A stretch of 64,000 nt of DNA from Casuarius casuarius (GCA_003342895.1 PTFA01000012.1:9356920-9420919); one strand, 5' to 3'. Shown: positions 26,899 through 39,407, numbered from the stretch's first letter. The notes: generated by a model from the letters alone, not told the origin. Numbers and translations: made by a program.

Positions 26899-29059
26899 GT
26901 AATGCCAGATTCCAAATCGTAACCGGAGCAGACTTTTTATCAACGCACTTGATATTCAGAACAGGTAGGAACTACAGGTTCAGAAGAAGTCAGGAGATGT
27001 AGCATGAGCTTACCATTAGTGAAAATGAGATGCTTGCATGGAAACTGAAATATTTTTAGTCTGATTTATAAATTATCTTCATGCAACAGAACTACTATGA
27101 AAAAGAAACATCTGATAATTAGAGGCAGTCAGAAGAGATTTTTTTCCTTTGTTATTTTTCTCAGTGAGCTGTACTACACCTAATTAAAAATCATCATTAG
27201 ATCAGACTGATCAAGTAGAGCACTAACCCATACACACATTCTCTCAATCTGAAGCACAATCATCTTTGAATCCTGAAAAAGTTTAAATCTTTAAGAGCAT
27301 CAGACATGAAGCAAAGACTACTAGAGAGTTATGCCAAATTGCAGCCTTTAAGTCTTGCACTTGCATGAAATACTTTTCCCTGCTTTCTGATCTACTCAGC
27401 ACCACAATCAAAGAAGGTTCAACAGCCTGCTCAGCAGAGAAGCCAGCCTAACAGGTTGGACACCATGATTCTCTTAACAGCAGCTTTCGAGAATTGTCCC
27501 TACACATTTGCAAGTTGATATAGTGTCCTCTGTGAAATTTTATAGGGAAGAAGTAAACATACTACACCCTGAGAGAGTATTACATGACTGGCACTGGCCT
27601 ACACTGAAAAGCTGCAGAAAATAAGTCATTAAGATGGTAATCTTCAGCATTCCCTACTGTGATTGACTACTTCATTACAATCACAGTTTGATATCGGAAG
27701 TAATAGCAGTGACTGGTAAGAGAGACCGCCAAACACAGTAACAATAAAAACGACAATTAAAACAGTAGAAGCAAAGGGAGCTTTAATATGCATGTACACA
27801 AAGACTCAAACACAGATAGCACAGTTCTGTTCAGAAAAATTAAAATAAAAATCGATATTGTATAGGATAACTATATATAGTCTTGCATATACATCAGTCA
27901 AAATTTAATTTTATAGATTTTACTGAATATTCACCTCTTGCCCAGGAAAGAAAACTCTTAAGTGAAAGTTCTGTACATTATGTGTTTTATTCCTTATACT
28001 TCTGTTCACTGTCTAGCCACAAAGAGTACGCGATTATACCTTATTACAGCAAATAGAAAATATTACAAGGGAAAAGCAGATGTGTTTTTTTAATGTTTGC
28101 ACTAAAAAAATATAAGAAGTGTTGCTTTGTCAAAATTACAATGGCAAGGAAAATCAATAAGCTCCAAAAAGCATTAAAGAAAGGGTGTTTATAGCCAGTT
28201 ATAGATAATCTATGAAAATTCTTCATCCCTGATATGTTTGTTTGAGCAGAATTTTTTTAAACAGATCTTTGCACCATGTATCTTGATTGAATTTACTGAG
28301 CACACAAGGAGTTCAGGTTACTTCACAACTTTATAAAAATAGGGGGGTTCTTTGCTTTAGTTGTTATCATATTGTATAAAGCAGCCTTGATTTTTCCTTT
28401 CTGAAAGTGAGAGAACAAGTCATCTGTGTTATCTTGTAAGAAAATCATATGTACAGTAGTTTATCTGGCTGATATCATTTGTAACACTTATTTTCATCTA
28501 ACAGAGTTAAGTCTAAATAGGCTGTGTGGGTCCACACAGGAAAAGAAATTTAAAAAATAGTAATAATAAGCAGAAATTAAAAAAAGTCAAGGAGGCACTT
28601 AAGAAATATTAGTCATATCCCTCCTGTGTTTTTGCCAGCTGGATTAACAATGCTACATTTCCAAGGCCAAAGACAGAAATAGGAATATCAACAAATACCC
28701 TCACCTGCATAGCTGAATGGGAAGGAGTGGGAAGCTACAGCTCGACGAGAAGCGCAAACACAAACTACAGGATAAAGATGTGAGCAAATACGGGCAGAAC
28801 CTGAGGCATGCCCAGAGACTTAGGGCAGAGATATCTGACATCTCTATCTATCTAAATGGTATCAGAAGCAAGTAGGCGATAAGGCAGACATGGACATGAG
28901 CTGGATTTGATCTTTTATCCTTACGTGTTGCATGGAGGTGCATGAAAGAACCGTCCAAGTCATTTCAGTCAATCGCTGGCCAGAGGCATTCAAAAAGAGC
29001 ACCTTGCCCAGGAGAAATGCAAGTGAGCCTGCTGTGTTAGTGACAGTCAGAGGCAGACT

Positions 29060-29265
29060 AGAGTCCTGGTGAAGCCGAGCGCAGTGGCAGACCTTCGCGC
29101 AGAGCGGCAGAGGCAGCGGAAGGGGTCACCACACAGGCCCAGGGCTGTGGGCTGACAGCCCTGCCGAAGCCCTGCCCGCCGCTCTCCGGCAATGGCGGCA
29201 CCGGCACAACAGAGGGTGCTGAAGTGCCACAAGTCACTTTCAAAAGGCCGGGGAAGCAGGCAGAG
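29060..29265. other. CpG-enriched intronic island
   Basis: Roughly a dozen or more CpGs in about 200 bases, including GCCGAGCGCAG, CTTCGCGCAGAGCGG, CCCGCCGCTCTCCGG, AATGGCGGCACCGG and AAGGCCGGGG. It also contains CAGGGCTGTGGGCTGACAGCCCTG, an imperfect inverted repeat. A 127-codon minus frame crosses it but has no known motif. It could be an enhancer or alternative promoter, or merely a GC-biased patch. Confidence 0.45.
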
Positions 29266-29460
29266 CAACTCCTGCCTGTGGTCTTCCCAGCATCCAGCAC
29301 ATTCAGAAAACAGATTGCAACTGTTGCTAGTCTCTAGGCCACCACAGAGAATGAAAGCTAAAACAAAACAAAAAGCTTTGAAAGTTTTTGATTTGACTTG
29401 AGATAGCTCACTGTAAGTCCGTATTATCACAAACGGTCATTTCGTACACAAAAGTCAAAG

Positions 29461-29486
29461 TTTTTTTTTTTTTTTTTTAAAAAAAA
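29461..29486. repeat. T18A8 tract
   Basis: A run of T followed immediately by a run of A, forming a self-complementary low-complexity stretch. Confidence 0.9.
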
Positions 29487-29962
29487 GGCCTCTAACACAC
29501 CAACCCACTCCTGAATAAACAAGACTCCCCTCCCCCAAGAAATAACACTTTTTTCTGATTTTTCTGATCTCTGTCAATATAACTCCTTTGCTCCTTCCAC
29601 CTCCACCCCCCCAAATTCCTTATTGGTAAACATGACAATTACAACCAGGAAAATAATTTTTTACGCCAGAGCTGTAAAAGAAGCCATATAAATCAATAAG
29701 GCACAATGAGCTATTATCTATCTGAAAAACACACAAACTATTGCCAGCCTCCTAAATCTTTTGATGAATTCCTTCACAAGTCAGCTGCAATTTTGTGAAA
29801 ACAGCAAACTATACAATATCCAATGTTTTGCATAATCGATGCATCTTCAACATCTCCAGCTTTTGGCAGAGCAATCAATTAGGTCAGCTCTCAAATAATC
29901 ATCAGTAGTGCCCAAGTACACTGTTTGATGACTTCCAGTTTTACTGTGTCAGCAATTTTTTT

Positions 29963-29981
29963 GGGGGGGGGGGGNGGGGGG
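29963..29981. repeat. Poly(G) tract with one N
   Basis: A run of G interrupted by one unresolved base at 29975, an assembly ambiguity in a homopolymer. Confidence 0.9.
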
Positions 29982-30457
29982 AAGGAGCACAGAGAGCATG
30001 AATAAAGTCCTCTCTGCCTATAGCTGTAATCAGAAGAACAGTTATGTCCTTTAGAGCCCAACATAATATCTGGAAAGGAGAGACATTTATTTTTCTCGTC
30101 TCCTTCCCTGCCCAGTTCTCTTCCTCACCCTCGCACATCCGCAGAACCTGCACACTGCAGGTGCAGGTGAGGCCTCCAGCCTCCTCAGGCTCTCCTCGGC
30201 AACCTCCTTCTCCGGAAAGAGCAGAATGACCAGTTGGGCAATCATAAAAGTCAGTTCCTGTCTTGTTCCTTTATCCTTGGCCAGTTGGCACCTTATCTGC
30301 CTTAATTTAAATGTCTTCAAAACCTCGGTGGCTGGCTCGTTGATGTGATGTGATAAATGTGAACTCGTTTATTTTAATTCTTCTTCCTTTGACCTCATTA
30401 GTATAAATTATTCAAACAATTATTAGAATAAATTCTTAAGGAAAGAAAAGGACATGG

Positions 30458-30527
30458 NNNNNNNNNNNNNNNNNNNNNNNNNNNNNNNNNNNNNNNNNNN
30501 NNNNNNNNNNNNNNNNNNNNNNNNNNN
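30458..30527. other. Assembly gap (70 N)
   Basis: A continuous run of 70 N. The gap size may be nominal. The right edge opens with GGGGGAG directly into a LINE reverse transcriptase fragment, so the gap may hide more of that element or a G-rich tract. Confidence 0.95.
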
Positions 30528-31660
30528 GGGGGAGTTGTCTTAGATAAAGAAAATGCCGTAGCAAGAACTTACCTGAGTAAAGCATTTGACAGAATACCAC
30601 AAAGTAGCCTATTTACCTGAAGGTGGGAATCAATATAGGAATTAAAAGATGGGAGAGGAACTGGCTGGCAGGGAAATGGCAGTGAACTGGATTGAAGAGA
30701 GAATAATTGAGCTGAAAGGGATACACAGTTACAAGCAGAGTTCCTAAAATAAGTCTTGTAATAGATACTTAATACTTTCATTAAGAATACACACCCCCAA
30801 AAAGAAGGAAATAAAATTTACTGACAAATTTGGGAGTACCATCAACACAGAGGAGAATCTATGAGTCTGTGAATGAGTCTATGCACGAAGAACTGGATGA
30901 GTTTGAAGGCTGGAATACAGCAAACAGGATGAAACCCGACAGCATTACATATAAAGTCACTTCTTTGGTGACTAACCAGAACCCCTGTTACAAACTGAGA
31001 TCTCACCAGCTGGAAACACAAAAGAGGAGGAAAAACTGGGTCCACTGCCTGATTACAGGTTAGTACTACGAGCACTGATCAAATGCTGACATGCAAAAGA
31101 AAAAAAAAAAAAACCCAAAATGTATCAGGCAAAGTTTTCCCAGAAGAGAGAAGGAATACAACTGTACAAAGCATTCAATGAAAGTATTTAAAAGAAGTTC
31201 TTTGTAACTCTGTTCATTCATATTCAGACCAGACAAATGTAGAAAAGAGGTACCACCATCATGGAATAGAGAAAAAAGAGATGGTTCAGAAGAACACAGA
31301 GTTTATCAAAGAAAGATGAAGTCCAGATAGAAGGTCTGATCTGTCCCGTGAAAAACATCAGGAGGTAAGAGTATGCACAGTAAAATTATTTTAGCTAAGG
31401 ACAGTTACAAGTACAAAAAATTATGTGTAGAGGCTGGCCACAAATAAATGAAGATTCGAAATCCAAAGAGTTTCAAATTACCAGAGAAATAACATTTCAA
31501 AACTGCCTACCAGTGGTACTGGGGTAAGCAATGTAACTACTTTCAGGATCAAAATAGATATATTTCTGAACAGTTACATAATGTGATCATCTATAGTAAC
31601 AAGCAGTGGGACTCACTGACCCAATAGCATCTCTTCCATATCTATGTTTCTTTAAAACTC
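30528..31660 (+). mobile_element. CR1/L3-clade LINE remnant: reverse transcriptase and 3' end
   Basis: Read forward across several frameshifts and stops, the fragments follow the RT order of CR1/L3 LINEs. YLSKAFDRIPQ (about 30570-30602) is the RT motif A region. VTSRVPKISLVI corresponds to the VTSGVPQGSVLGP motif B. KFTDKFGSTINTEEN (about 30813-30858) replaces FADDTKLG, so the catalytic DD is lost. WNTANRMKPDS, NQNPCYKLRSHQLET and RRKNWVHCLIT (to about 31065) match the conserved segment after the palm. The 3' end at about 31585-31660 reads like the CR1/L3 tail (GGGACTCACTGACCC, then ATAGCATCTCTTCC). It is an old, inactive copy. The 5' end is lost or inside the adjacent gap. Confidence 0.88.
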
Positions 31661-34009
31661 TTACCCTAATAAAATCATCAGCCAACTTGCACTGACTTCT
31701 GGAGCAGCAAGACTTAACCTAATGACAAATTCCAAGGAGTCTGGACTACTCGGCAGAATTCAATGAATATGGCTACACAGGAACATTTTGGAACAGAGTT
31801 GTAATCTAATAGCTATTCTGCTCAAACAGCAGAAGTATAGTCGCCAGAGCACATAAAAACATAACTTGGCTATAGTTGCAGCTGCCAATAGATTTGCATA
31901 GTGGTTTTTACTCTTCCTTCTTTTCAGAGACTTCAAAATGTCAAATAGTCATCTAGCTCATGACAATAAATCCTATTCAAAGGACATCAGGACAGAGAGA
32001 GAAGTAGTAAAAAAGGAGGTTGGGGCTCAGAGTGACTTACAGACATGTATGTTAGTAGTGACTGACAGAAAATAACTGTTTCAAAAATAAAACACATAGT
32101 TAAGGCATTAGTACCAAGCTTCAATATTGCCCCAAAATGTATGCGTGACAATATGAAAACTTCTACTGGGCAAGTGTTTTCAAAGGAATGTGATAAGGCA
32201 TTGCTTTTTTGAGCAATCTCCTCCCTCCTTGCTTGGAGAATCTGCTTGCTGTATATTAAAAAATTCATAGCACTAAAATGACAATTATACTCTATAAATA
32301 AAGCTTTTTTGCTTTCTGTTGGGGTTTTATTCTCAAGAGACCTTATCTGTTCTACTAAGGGATACGCATTTGTTTCTACACGCTACAAAGTCTGGTGCAA
32401 GTTCCTTGTGACAAATAGATGTAATAAGTGCCCTATGAAAATATAGTTAACTTGAGGCCCATGAAATGCGTTTCGCCAGGATAAAGTTATTTACCAGGGA
32501 CTGGAAAGAGAGGAAGAATTAACACCTGACAGCAACTGGCACTAGAACTGCTAGTTTCCCCCAAAGTTAGCCTGAAAATACAGCCTGGGAAAATCAGAAA
32601 AAGTGACTGCCTCATTTTGCAGCTGTTTTTATTTCCTGACTCATTGCTTCACTGCACTGCAAGAACTCCAGGGAACTGGACATGGCAGTTTATTCAAAAC
32701 ATTCATATTGCTGTAAGAATATGAAAACAATATTCCAGCTTTACTATGAAATGACCTTGATGATCTGTACAGCATTTGTCAGAGAGACTAATAAAATTTG
32801 TAAAGATACTTGCTGATATGATTGATTGTATTCTTCACTGCTCCAGTTACCTCAGACTAAATTGCCTGTCATCATAATGATGACTTTTGTAAGTGCCGTT
32901 TCTTAATTTTTTCCTCAGTCTTTCAACAGTGATCTTACAATAGATTGAAAGTGTTTATGGATCAATAACACAAAAGAATAAAATACTGCATTCTAACAAC
33001 AAGTATTCTTAATCTTTCTGCTTATGATGTGTTGTGACAGAGCATTACCAGAGCATGTAACTTCTAAGTAAATAATATCAAAACCTATTTTGCACATATC
33101 CAGCACCATAAACAGCAGGAGAATCTTACACATTCTGAGTAATATCACGTCCTGGTGAACCACTGTTGTCCCAGTACAAAGGTAATGAAAAAAAGAACAG
33201 ATTATAATTGGCATACATACTCTATAGATACCCCATCACAGAGAGTCCATACTGCTGAGCCATTCAAGCATGCCTGACCTGTTTTTCCCCAGTCTGTCTG
33301 AGTTCAGGTGCACGGGGCCATGATAATCAGAATAGCTTTGCACAGAGCCAGAACAGTTTCACAGTATTTACTCATTCGGGCTCCAGGCACTATGAAAGTG
33401 TCTATATTAGATCCAATCTCTTCATTCATATGGGACCCCAGTTATTCAGTTCATGGTGATAAATAGACAGTCGACTGCATTTTCAGGAAATGGTACTTAA
33501 GAAGCAACTGTACCTCCATGAGAAGAATTGTAAATATTCTTCCTCTAAGTACCATTCAGGAAGGTTTTCATTTACAGCCCTGCAGACAAATGTCTCAGGT
33601 TCCAAACATTCATACAGGATCTCTCTTTGATCGCTCACAAAAAGAAAGTTGGGAGAGTTGCAAGCAAACAGGAAATTTCCCTGCACATCAACTATGTTCG
33701 CTAAGAATTGAGCCAAAAAGTCAGTCTCCAACAGGAGCTTAACGTTTGGACAGGTTCAGGCACCAAATGGGTATTGCTGATTTGTGCCAGCTACACATAC
33801 TACATAGCAAGGCACATTAAATCATTGCAAGCAAAACCTACAAATGAACAAAACAAAAAAAATCTAGAAAAGAATCCAGTAAACTGGTTGGGAGCCAGCT
33901 TGACTAGGGAGGAGCAAGAAAAAGAAATTATTATAATGTCTTCAAAGATGGCAACTAGATGTAGACTTTTCTTAATAGTAGCTACATCTAAATTACTACT
34001 TCTCAATAC
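31661..34009 (-). other. FBXL17: Inferred FBXL17 intron, 31.7-34.0 kb
   Basis: Unremarkable AT-rich noncoding sequence. Short open frames only, and no repeat or exon recognised. Confidence 0.6.
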
Positions 34010-34195
34010 CTTGGAATCCAGGCAATCCAGGTTCAGACCAATGCCCTGACACATTCTTCCTGTGAATAACATGGAAAAAGTCACTTTTTCCTGTGCAATT
34101 ATCTGCATGTAAAATGGGAATAGTATTTCTTTACCTCCTAGAGAGGCAGAAAGATTGCAAGAAAAATACATTAAAAGATTGTGAGAAATGCCACA
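34010..34195 (+). mobile_element. MIR-type SINE remnant, forward orientation
   Basis: It reads AATCCAGGCAATCCAGGTTC, then AAAAAGTCACTTTTTCCTGT, then ATCTGCATGTAAAATGGGAA, TAGTATTTCTTTACCTCCTA and AATACATTAAAAGATTGTGA. These correspond in order to the MIR segments 'gggttcgaatcc', 'gcaagtcacttaacctctgtg', 'atctgtaaaatggggataatagtacctacctc' and 'aatacattaaagattgtga'. This is the best preserved MIR in the window. Confidence 0.8.
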
Positions 34196-34415
34196 TTAGA
34201 TAGCAAATAAATAATGATGAAGATAAAAACAAAAACAAACAACAACATAATCAAACAAAACCCAAACCGTACTCCATTATCATATTTCTGTTTTGACAAA
34301 GAAACAGGTCGGCAAGTGCCAGTATAGTAACTGTTTCAATATCCCTTGTAAGATTTCCAGCAAGACTGGTCTTGCCTTTAGTGGGAAGATCATAAGGAAC
34401 CCATAAAAGCTTCAC

Positions 34416-34455
34416 TTTTTTTTTTTTTTTTTTTTCCCCTCCTCTCTCTCTCTCA
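34416..34455. repeat. Poly(T) followed by (CT)n pyrimidine tract
   Basis: T20 passes into CCCCTCCTCTCTCTCTCTC. Confidence 0.9.
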
Positions 34456-37400
34456 TCAGAGCAGATAAACCAGAAAGGGATATAATTCATACCCTAGATC
34501 ATCTTTTCTCTTCCAGCAGTTTTGATCCTGATCCTTCTTAAGTTTCCACAAATAGGAAAAGACTCCTCTACCAAAAATCTATTAGTCCTCATTCTCAGGG
34601 CATAAATTCTCACAGACAATAGCAACGTATCATCTTCACCTCATCAGGCATACTAAGGGGCTTTCAGATCCTCCTCTGGCACCAGCCAACACCAGATTAA
34701 GGATCGTCAGACTATGGTCCATTACTATGATCAAATATGTCCGTTTCTATGCTCTTTAACAGATCCACTAGCAATCTTTTGACCTGCTATCCTGTAAATT
34801 CTTTCATCGCAAAATCTAGGCAGATGACATCACGCTGAAGAACTTATTAAAATTTTCAAACCATGCAACTCATCCTTCAACTTCTATCATTTATATTAAT
34901 TCTAGAAGCAGCATGTTATAAAAAATTTTCTCAATTTATTTCACATATATGCATCTATCTCTTTAGAAATCCAAATAACAATAATGCTGTCCATTTTCAG
35001 TTAAAATATCCTGAGGTTTATAAGATACTCCTCTGTTTCTACAGGTGTGCAGAGGGTGCATATAAATATATAATGCATCTTTTTATTAAAATAAGGCACA
35101 ACAGTGTTATTAAATAAGATGTCTTTAAGTATGGTTGGCTTTCAGTTTTACAGAGACTAAAACCCAGTAAATCTGAAAAAAATACTCTTTCTCAAAGCTG
35201 ATTTGGTTATATGCCTCCTGCAACTACAGCATTAATAAAAGACAAGATATCGCAAGCTTGGCAATGCAGCAATAGGAGAAACTGAGGGAAATATTATATA
35301 CCCTCCAAAACACAAATCCAAGTTTTGAATTTTTCTTCTACAGCAGCAAGATCCTTTGCTTTCCTTAAACTGATCCAGTTGCAAACTACAGTTTTATTTA
35401 ATTAAGGTAATAATGGATTCTAATATGCAAGTGCATTTTATAACAAAGTTATATTTACAAGCTAATACAAAAACATTACCTAACTCGGACACAGTGATTT
35501 TCATCAGCCAATCTCAAAGGTTTTTACTAAAAAGCTCAGCACCATTCCCTTATGCAGACACAGATTCAACTGCCTCAGGACACAGAGCTCATCAGAAGCA
35601 ATGTCAGGAAAGACTGCAAATCTCTTAATCCCATTCCTTTGCTTTTACCACTCAAGTAGTGCTTTAGCTCTAAACACCTCTCAGTTCAAGTGACAGAATC
35701 CTATTCAATAATATTTTAGACTATAAGCTGTAATTTCATATACTTAAATTAGGCTACTAGGAAGGTTAAAGCAGTATCTTCAGAGGCTAAACTACAGAAT
35801 AAGGAAATGGAGTTATACACAAAACTATGAACGTCCCAGTATTAAAGATATATGGCCTTTCAAGACTGCCACAGTTTTTCATTTACTTTTAAATAAATCT
35901 TCCTTCTCCCCCTTGAAATACCTTAAGCACTTTTGAACAAAGGAATATACGAAGCTATATATAGCTTTACAAAGCTACATATAAAGCAATACATGAAAGC
36001 CTAAGAAACACCTTTATGCTACTACATACCAACATCTTGACTTATAAAAATATAATACTTACACTTTATAATAAATATATATGCATTTGCTAATGAATAC
36101 ACACATTTTCAGACAGGTTCTGTTAGCATGCAGTAAGAGGGATATTTTGCTTTGTTTTAATTTTTCAAAGCCACGCTCCTCAAAGGATCCCACTCTTTAT
36201 ACTGGGATCGCAATGTCGGGGAACCTGCTGGCTCCATGCCTGTCATATAGAATGGTGCTACAAAGAGAATTCTCAGCATCCTGTAAACCATGGCATAAAA
36301 CAAAAACACGAACCTCACATAAGGCTTGTGTGTAACCTGGTTAAGCAAAAATTAAGAAAGATTGAAATTACATATCACTGCTGGTTTATGCAAAACTTTC
36401 AAAGATCAAATCACTCACCTTTTGTGCATTTAGTCCTAGTTATGTTACTCTGTACCAACCAAAGTAATTCTTCTCCTCCGTGTTTACAACTTGCAAGTGC
36501 TTTCAAGGGCTACCAGATGATTAGCATGGCTAAAAATTTGAAGCTCAAAGACACAAATGGTTAAAGAGTTACTAATACTGCACTGACAGTTTCTAAATGG
36601 GACCATCTAGTGTTGTGCCTACTAAAACTGTAACCAGATGGCTCAGACCACCAATACTAATTTTCTGAATCTGGGATTCTACAACATCAGTGATAACTTT
36701 GAAGTTATTAAAAAAAAAAACCTATTCTCCACCTGTAATTAGATTTGAGTGCATACCCAAACACATGCCTTTAACAAAAACATCATGAATCTTGCATTTC
36801 AGACAGACATACTATAGATGTTGTAAACAAATCAAACATATCCCCTTTCCCTGCTGATCCAAGGTGGAAGAACACAGATCCCTCTTTCCACTTGCAAAAC
36901 TTACTCCAAAAGAGATGGTGTAGCCTCAGAGAAGGACTGAACTACTTTAAGCTCATCACAAAACAACAGCCAAGAATTATAAATAACATCCCAGCTTTTC
37001 TGTTGAAGAAAACACTGTTTCTTCCCCTTGTTCTTAAAATCAGATGGAAGAGTTTACATAGGCTTACAGAGGCTTTCTTCTGAAGAGTCCGCTATGATAC
37101 TACTTTCTTATGAAAAACAAGGGTGCATAACAGAGTTTTGAAGAGCTTTTGAATTCAAGAGACTTAATTTAGAGCCTCTTCGGTACTAAACTGTTTCTGG
37201 GAAAACAGAATGCTCTAAGTTTTGTAGCCCTTCACATTTTGAAGGCAGGCTAACTTCTCTCACATCAAAAAATACAAACATTTTTTGTTTAGTTGGGCTG
37301 CTGCCTGCCTCCCTCATAAAGAAGTGTCCGAATATCTGACAAAACACTATTGTCAAATATTTTCTAAAACTGAAAAAATATTATGGTTATTAATAACCAG

Positions 37401-37632
37401 GTATTGGTAAAGTATGAAGGTTATTAACTACTTAGGTTATACAGAAGCTATACAAAGTTATATTCAAATTTATTCAGAATTTGATAACTTGTATAGTTGT
37501 TTTAAAAAGAAACTGGTAATTACTCCCACCCCTCTATTCCCTCCCTTTTAATCTATTCTTCAACCATGCACGGATATTCCCTTTTATCTTACTGATGCTT
37601 AGTTTCCTTTAAAGCTTTTAATGAGGACTGTC
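34456..37632 (-). other. FBXL17: Inferred FBXL17 intron, 34.5-37.6 kb
   Basis: AT-rich noncoding sequence. One 16-bp perfect palindrome, AAGCTATATATAGCTT, lies at 35952-35967. No exon or element recognised. Confidence 0.6.
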
Positions 37633-37668
37633 AAAAAAAAAAGAAAAAAGAAAAAAAGAAAAAAAAAG
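37633..37668. repeat. A-rich (AAAAAAG)n low-complexity repeat
   Basis: A runs of 6-10 separated by single G. It lies about 70 bp beyond the truncated 3' side of the neighbouring minus-strand LINE fragment. Confidence 0.9.
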
Positions 37669-37739
37669 TGAAATCCAAATGGACTACACCAACCAAAACA
37701 CCCTTTTTCCACAGTTGTTAATCCTTTCTAAAAAAATCC

Positions 37740-39280
37740 CTACAAATACACTCTTTCCAAGCAGATCTTATTTATCCAAGTGTCCACTAAGTCTATTTTT
37801 TAATATTGTTTCAGCTACTTTGTTCAGTGCAGTTGCAAGGCCTACTGCCCTGTAGTTCCCTGGATCATCAACAGAAAGCAAACAAAAACCTGATGTCACA
37901 TTTGGCACCCTCCAGTCCTCAGGGGCTGAGGCAGGTCTAAGCAAGAGGTTACACATAATCATTAGTAATTCAGATATTTTACTGTTGAGTTTCTTCAGAA
38001 CTCTGCACTGAACGCCAGCTAGACCTAGCCATTTGTTAATGCTGGTTTTACCGATTTGCTCCTTGCTTCTTCTCTAGGCACAATTTCAAACAGAATCTCT
38101 GATGACTTCTCCAGGAACGAAGGTTCTGGCCTGGGAATCCTGAATCCCCCACAGCGAACAGCAACGTGAGAAATTCATTCAGTCTCTCTACAAGCTGGCC
38201 CTACAACCTCCCCAACAGCCTTCCTGATCTTGATGCATTTGAGGAAAGATTCATCAATAGTTTATTTCTTTTGCTAGTTGTTCTTCATATTCTTTTTTGT
38301 TGCCTTACTGTGTATCAAATTTAATCTGCCAGATTTTTTATTGTTTCCTTCATTTGGAAATAACGCATTCTTGCATCCAGTGGTTTCTCTTATCATGACG
38401 TTTAACTGGCCAGCTTCCTTTTGCCATTTTTGAAATCTTTATTATATGTTTCCTCTTTTCCTTAAATCTGTTCCACTGTCTGGATGGATTTCATTTTTCT
38501 TATTGTCCCTTCTATCTTCTTTTCAATGAGCTTTTTTATTTTACATTTTTCATTTTACATGGGCACAATCACAGGTTTTTTTGTCCTTCATTATTTCTAT
38601 TCCTTTAAGTATGTAATGGTCACTTTTAGAGAGAGGTTCTTGAATTGAAAGATCTTCCATCAGATCCCGTGCACTACTCAGCACTAGCTCTGGGGTTAAG
38701 TCTCCTCTTATAGACTCAGCTCCTCCATAATCACTGACGCCATCTATAAATCTCACCCTTAGCTGCATCTCAATGTAAAATTTGCCCATAGCTGACATCT
38801 CCCATGACTACTGTATTTCTTCAGGACCATTATATTTCTTGTTCTTCTCTCTCTCTCCGTATATTACAGCCAGTGTCACCATCCTGGTCAAGGAGTCAGT
38901 AATACAGAAACAATACTATATTCTTCTCATTTAGGCCTGGAATTGCCATCTATATAGATTCTGTGTTTCAGGGTGAATTGACTTTTTTTTTTTTAATTGA
39001 TTCAACCAGTAATTCTCTTTGCACGTGCCACTAACTTCATGACCTGTGTTATCTTTGCTACACAATTATCTTGCTATTTAATTCGTGTCCTGATTCTACA
39101 GTGTCCTGCTGATCTCCTCCTTTCCATCCAGGTTCCAAAATGGCCAATATGTCAATATCTTCATTACGGAACTTCATTAAAAGCAAGGTATACCTAGAAT
39201 GATTTTTCCTGGTGCACCCTCTCATGACTATCTTATCAAACAAAGATGAAACATTTTTAAGAAAATTAGAGTCCAAAGAA
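37740..39280 (-). mobile_element. CR1/L3-clade LINE remnant: endonuclease and N-terminal reverse transcriptase
   Basis: On the minus strand, degraded segments appear in the order of a LINE ORF2. DIDILAILEPGWKGGDQQD (about 39165-39115) resembles the start of the apurinic-type endonuclease (DIxAITETW, here with ETW altered). VVMGDVSYGQ (about 38805) stands at the GDFN motif. LVLSSARDLMEDLSIQEPLS then KSDHYIL (to about 38595) is the endonuclease C-terminus with its SDH triad. LNEFLTLLF (about 38170) and GLAGVQCRVLKKLNSKISEL (about 38030) precede APEDWRVPNVTSG and DDPGNYRAVGL (37962-37840), the RT entry motif. Distances between blocks fit a CR1-type ORF2. Stops and frameshifts are frequent, and the RT palm is missing. 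Confidence 0.87.
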
Positions 39281-39389
39281 TACTGGGGAGTACATCAAAA
39301 ATTTTAAGGTTACTACACCTCAGTCCTTCTGAACCAAAATCTTTGGTTTACTGAGAAGTTAATAAAATTGAAAACCTGGAGGACTTTTC

Positions 39390-39407
39390 AAAAAAAAAAA
39401 AAAAAAA
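39390..39407. repeat. Poly(A) tract, 18 bases
   Basis: Uninterrupted A run about 110 bp beyond the upper edge of the LINE fragment. Confidence 0.9.

Larger units (their letters stand above)
24011..30457 (-). other. FBXL17: Inferred FBXL17 intron, 24.0-30.5 kb, up to the assembly gap
   Basis: AT-rich noncoding sequence with two GC-richer islands near 25.7-26.0 and 29.05-29.27 kb, an A20 run at 26879, a T18A8 tract at 29461 and a G-run at 29963. No exon or mobile element was recognised before the gap. A GC-moderate stretch at 30.1-30.3 kb is unassigned. Confidence 0.55.

Noticed and set aside
29047..29430. 127-codon minus frame through the CpG-enriched patch
   Set aside because: GC-rich sequence lowers stop frequency; overlapping frames on both strands are equally open and no motif is seen.
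30087..30320. Minus frame containing QLAKDKGTRQELTFMIAQ, possible exon or retroposon
   Set aside because: No splice signals and no recognised family; the GC-moderate stretch stays unassigned.
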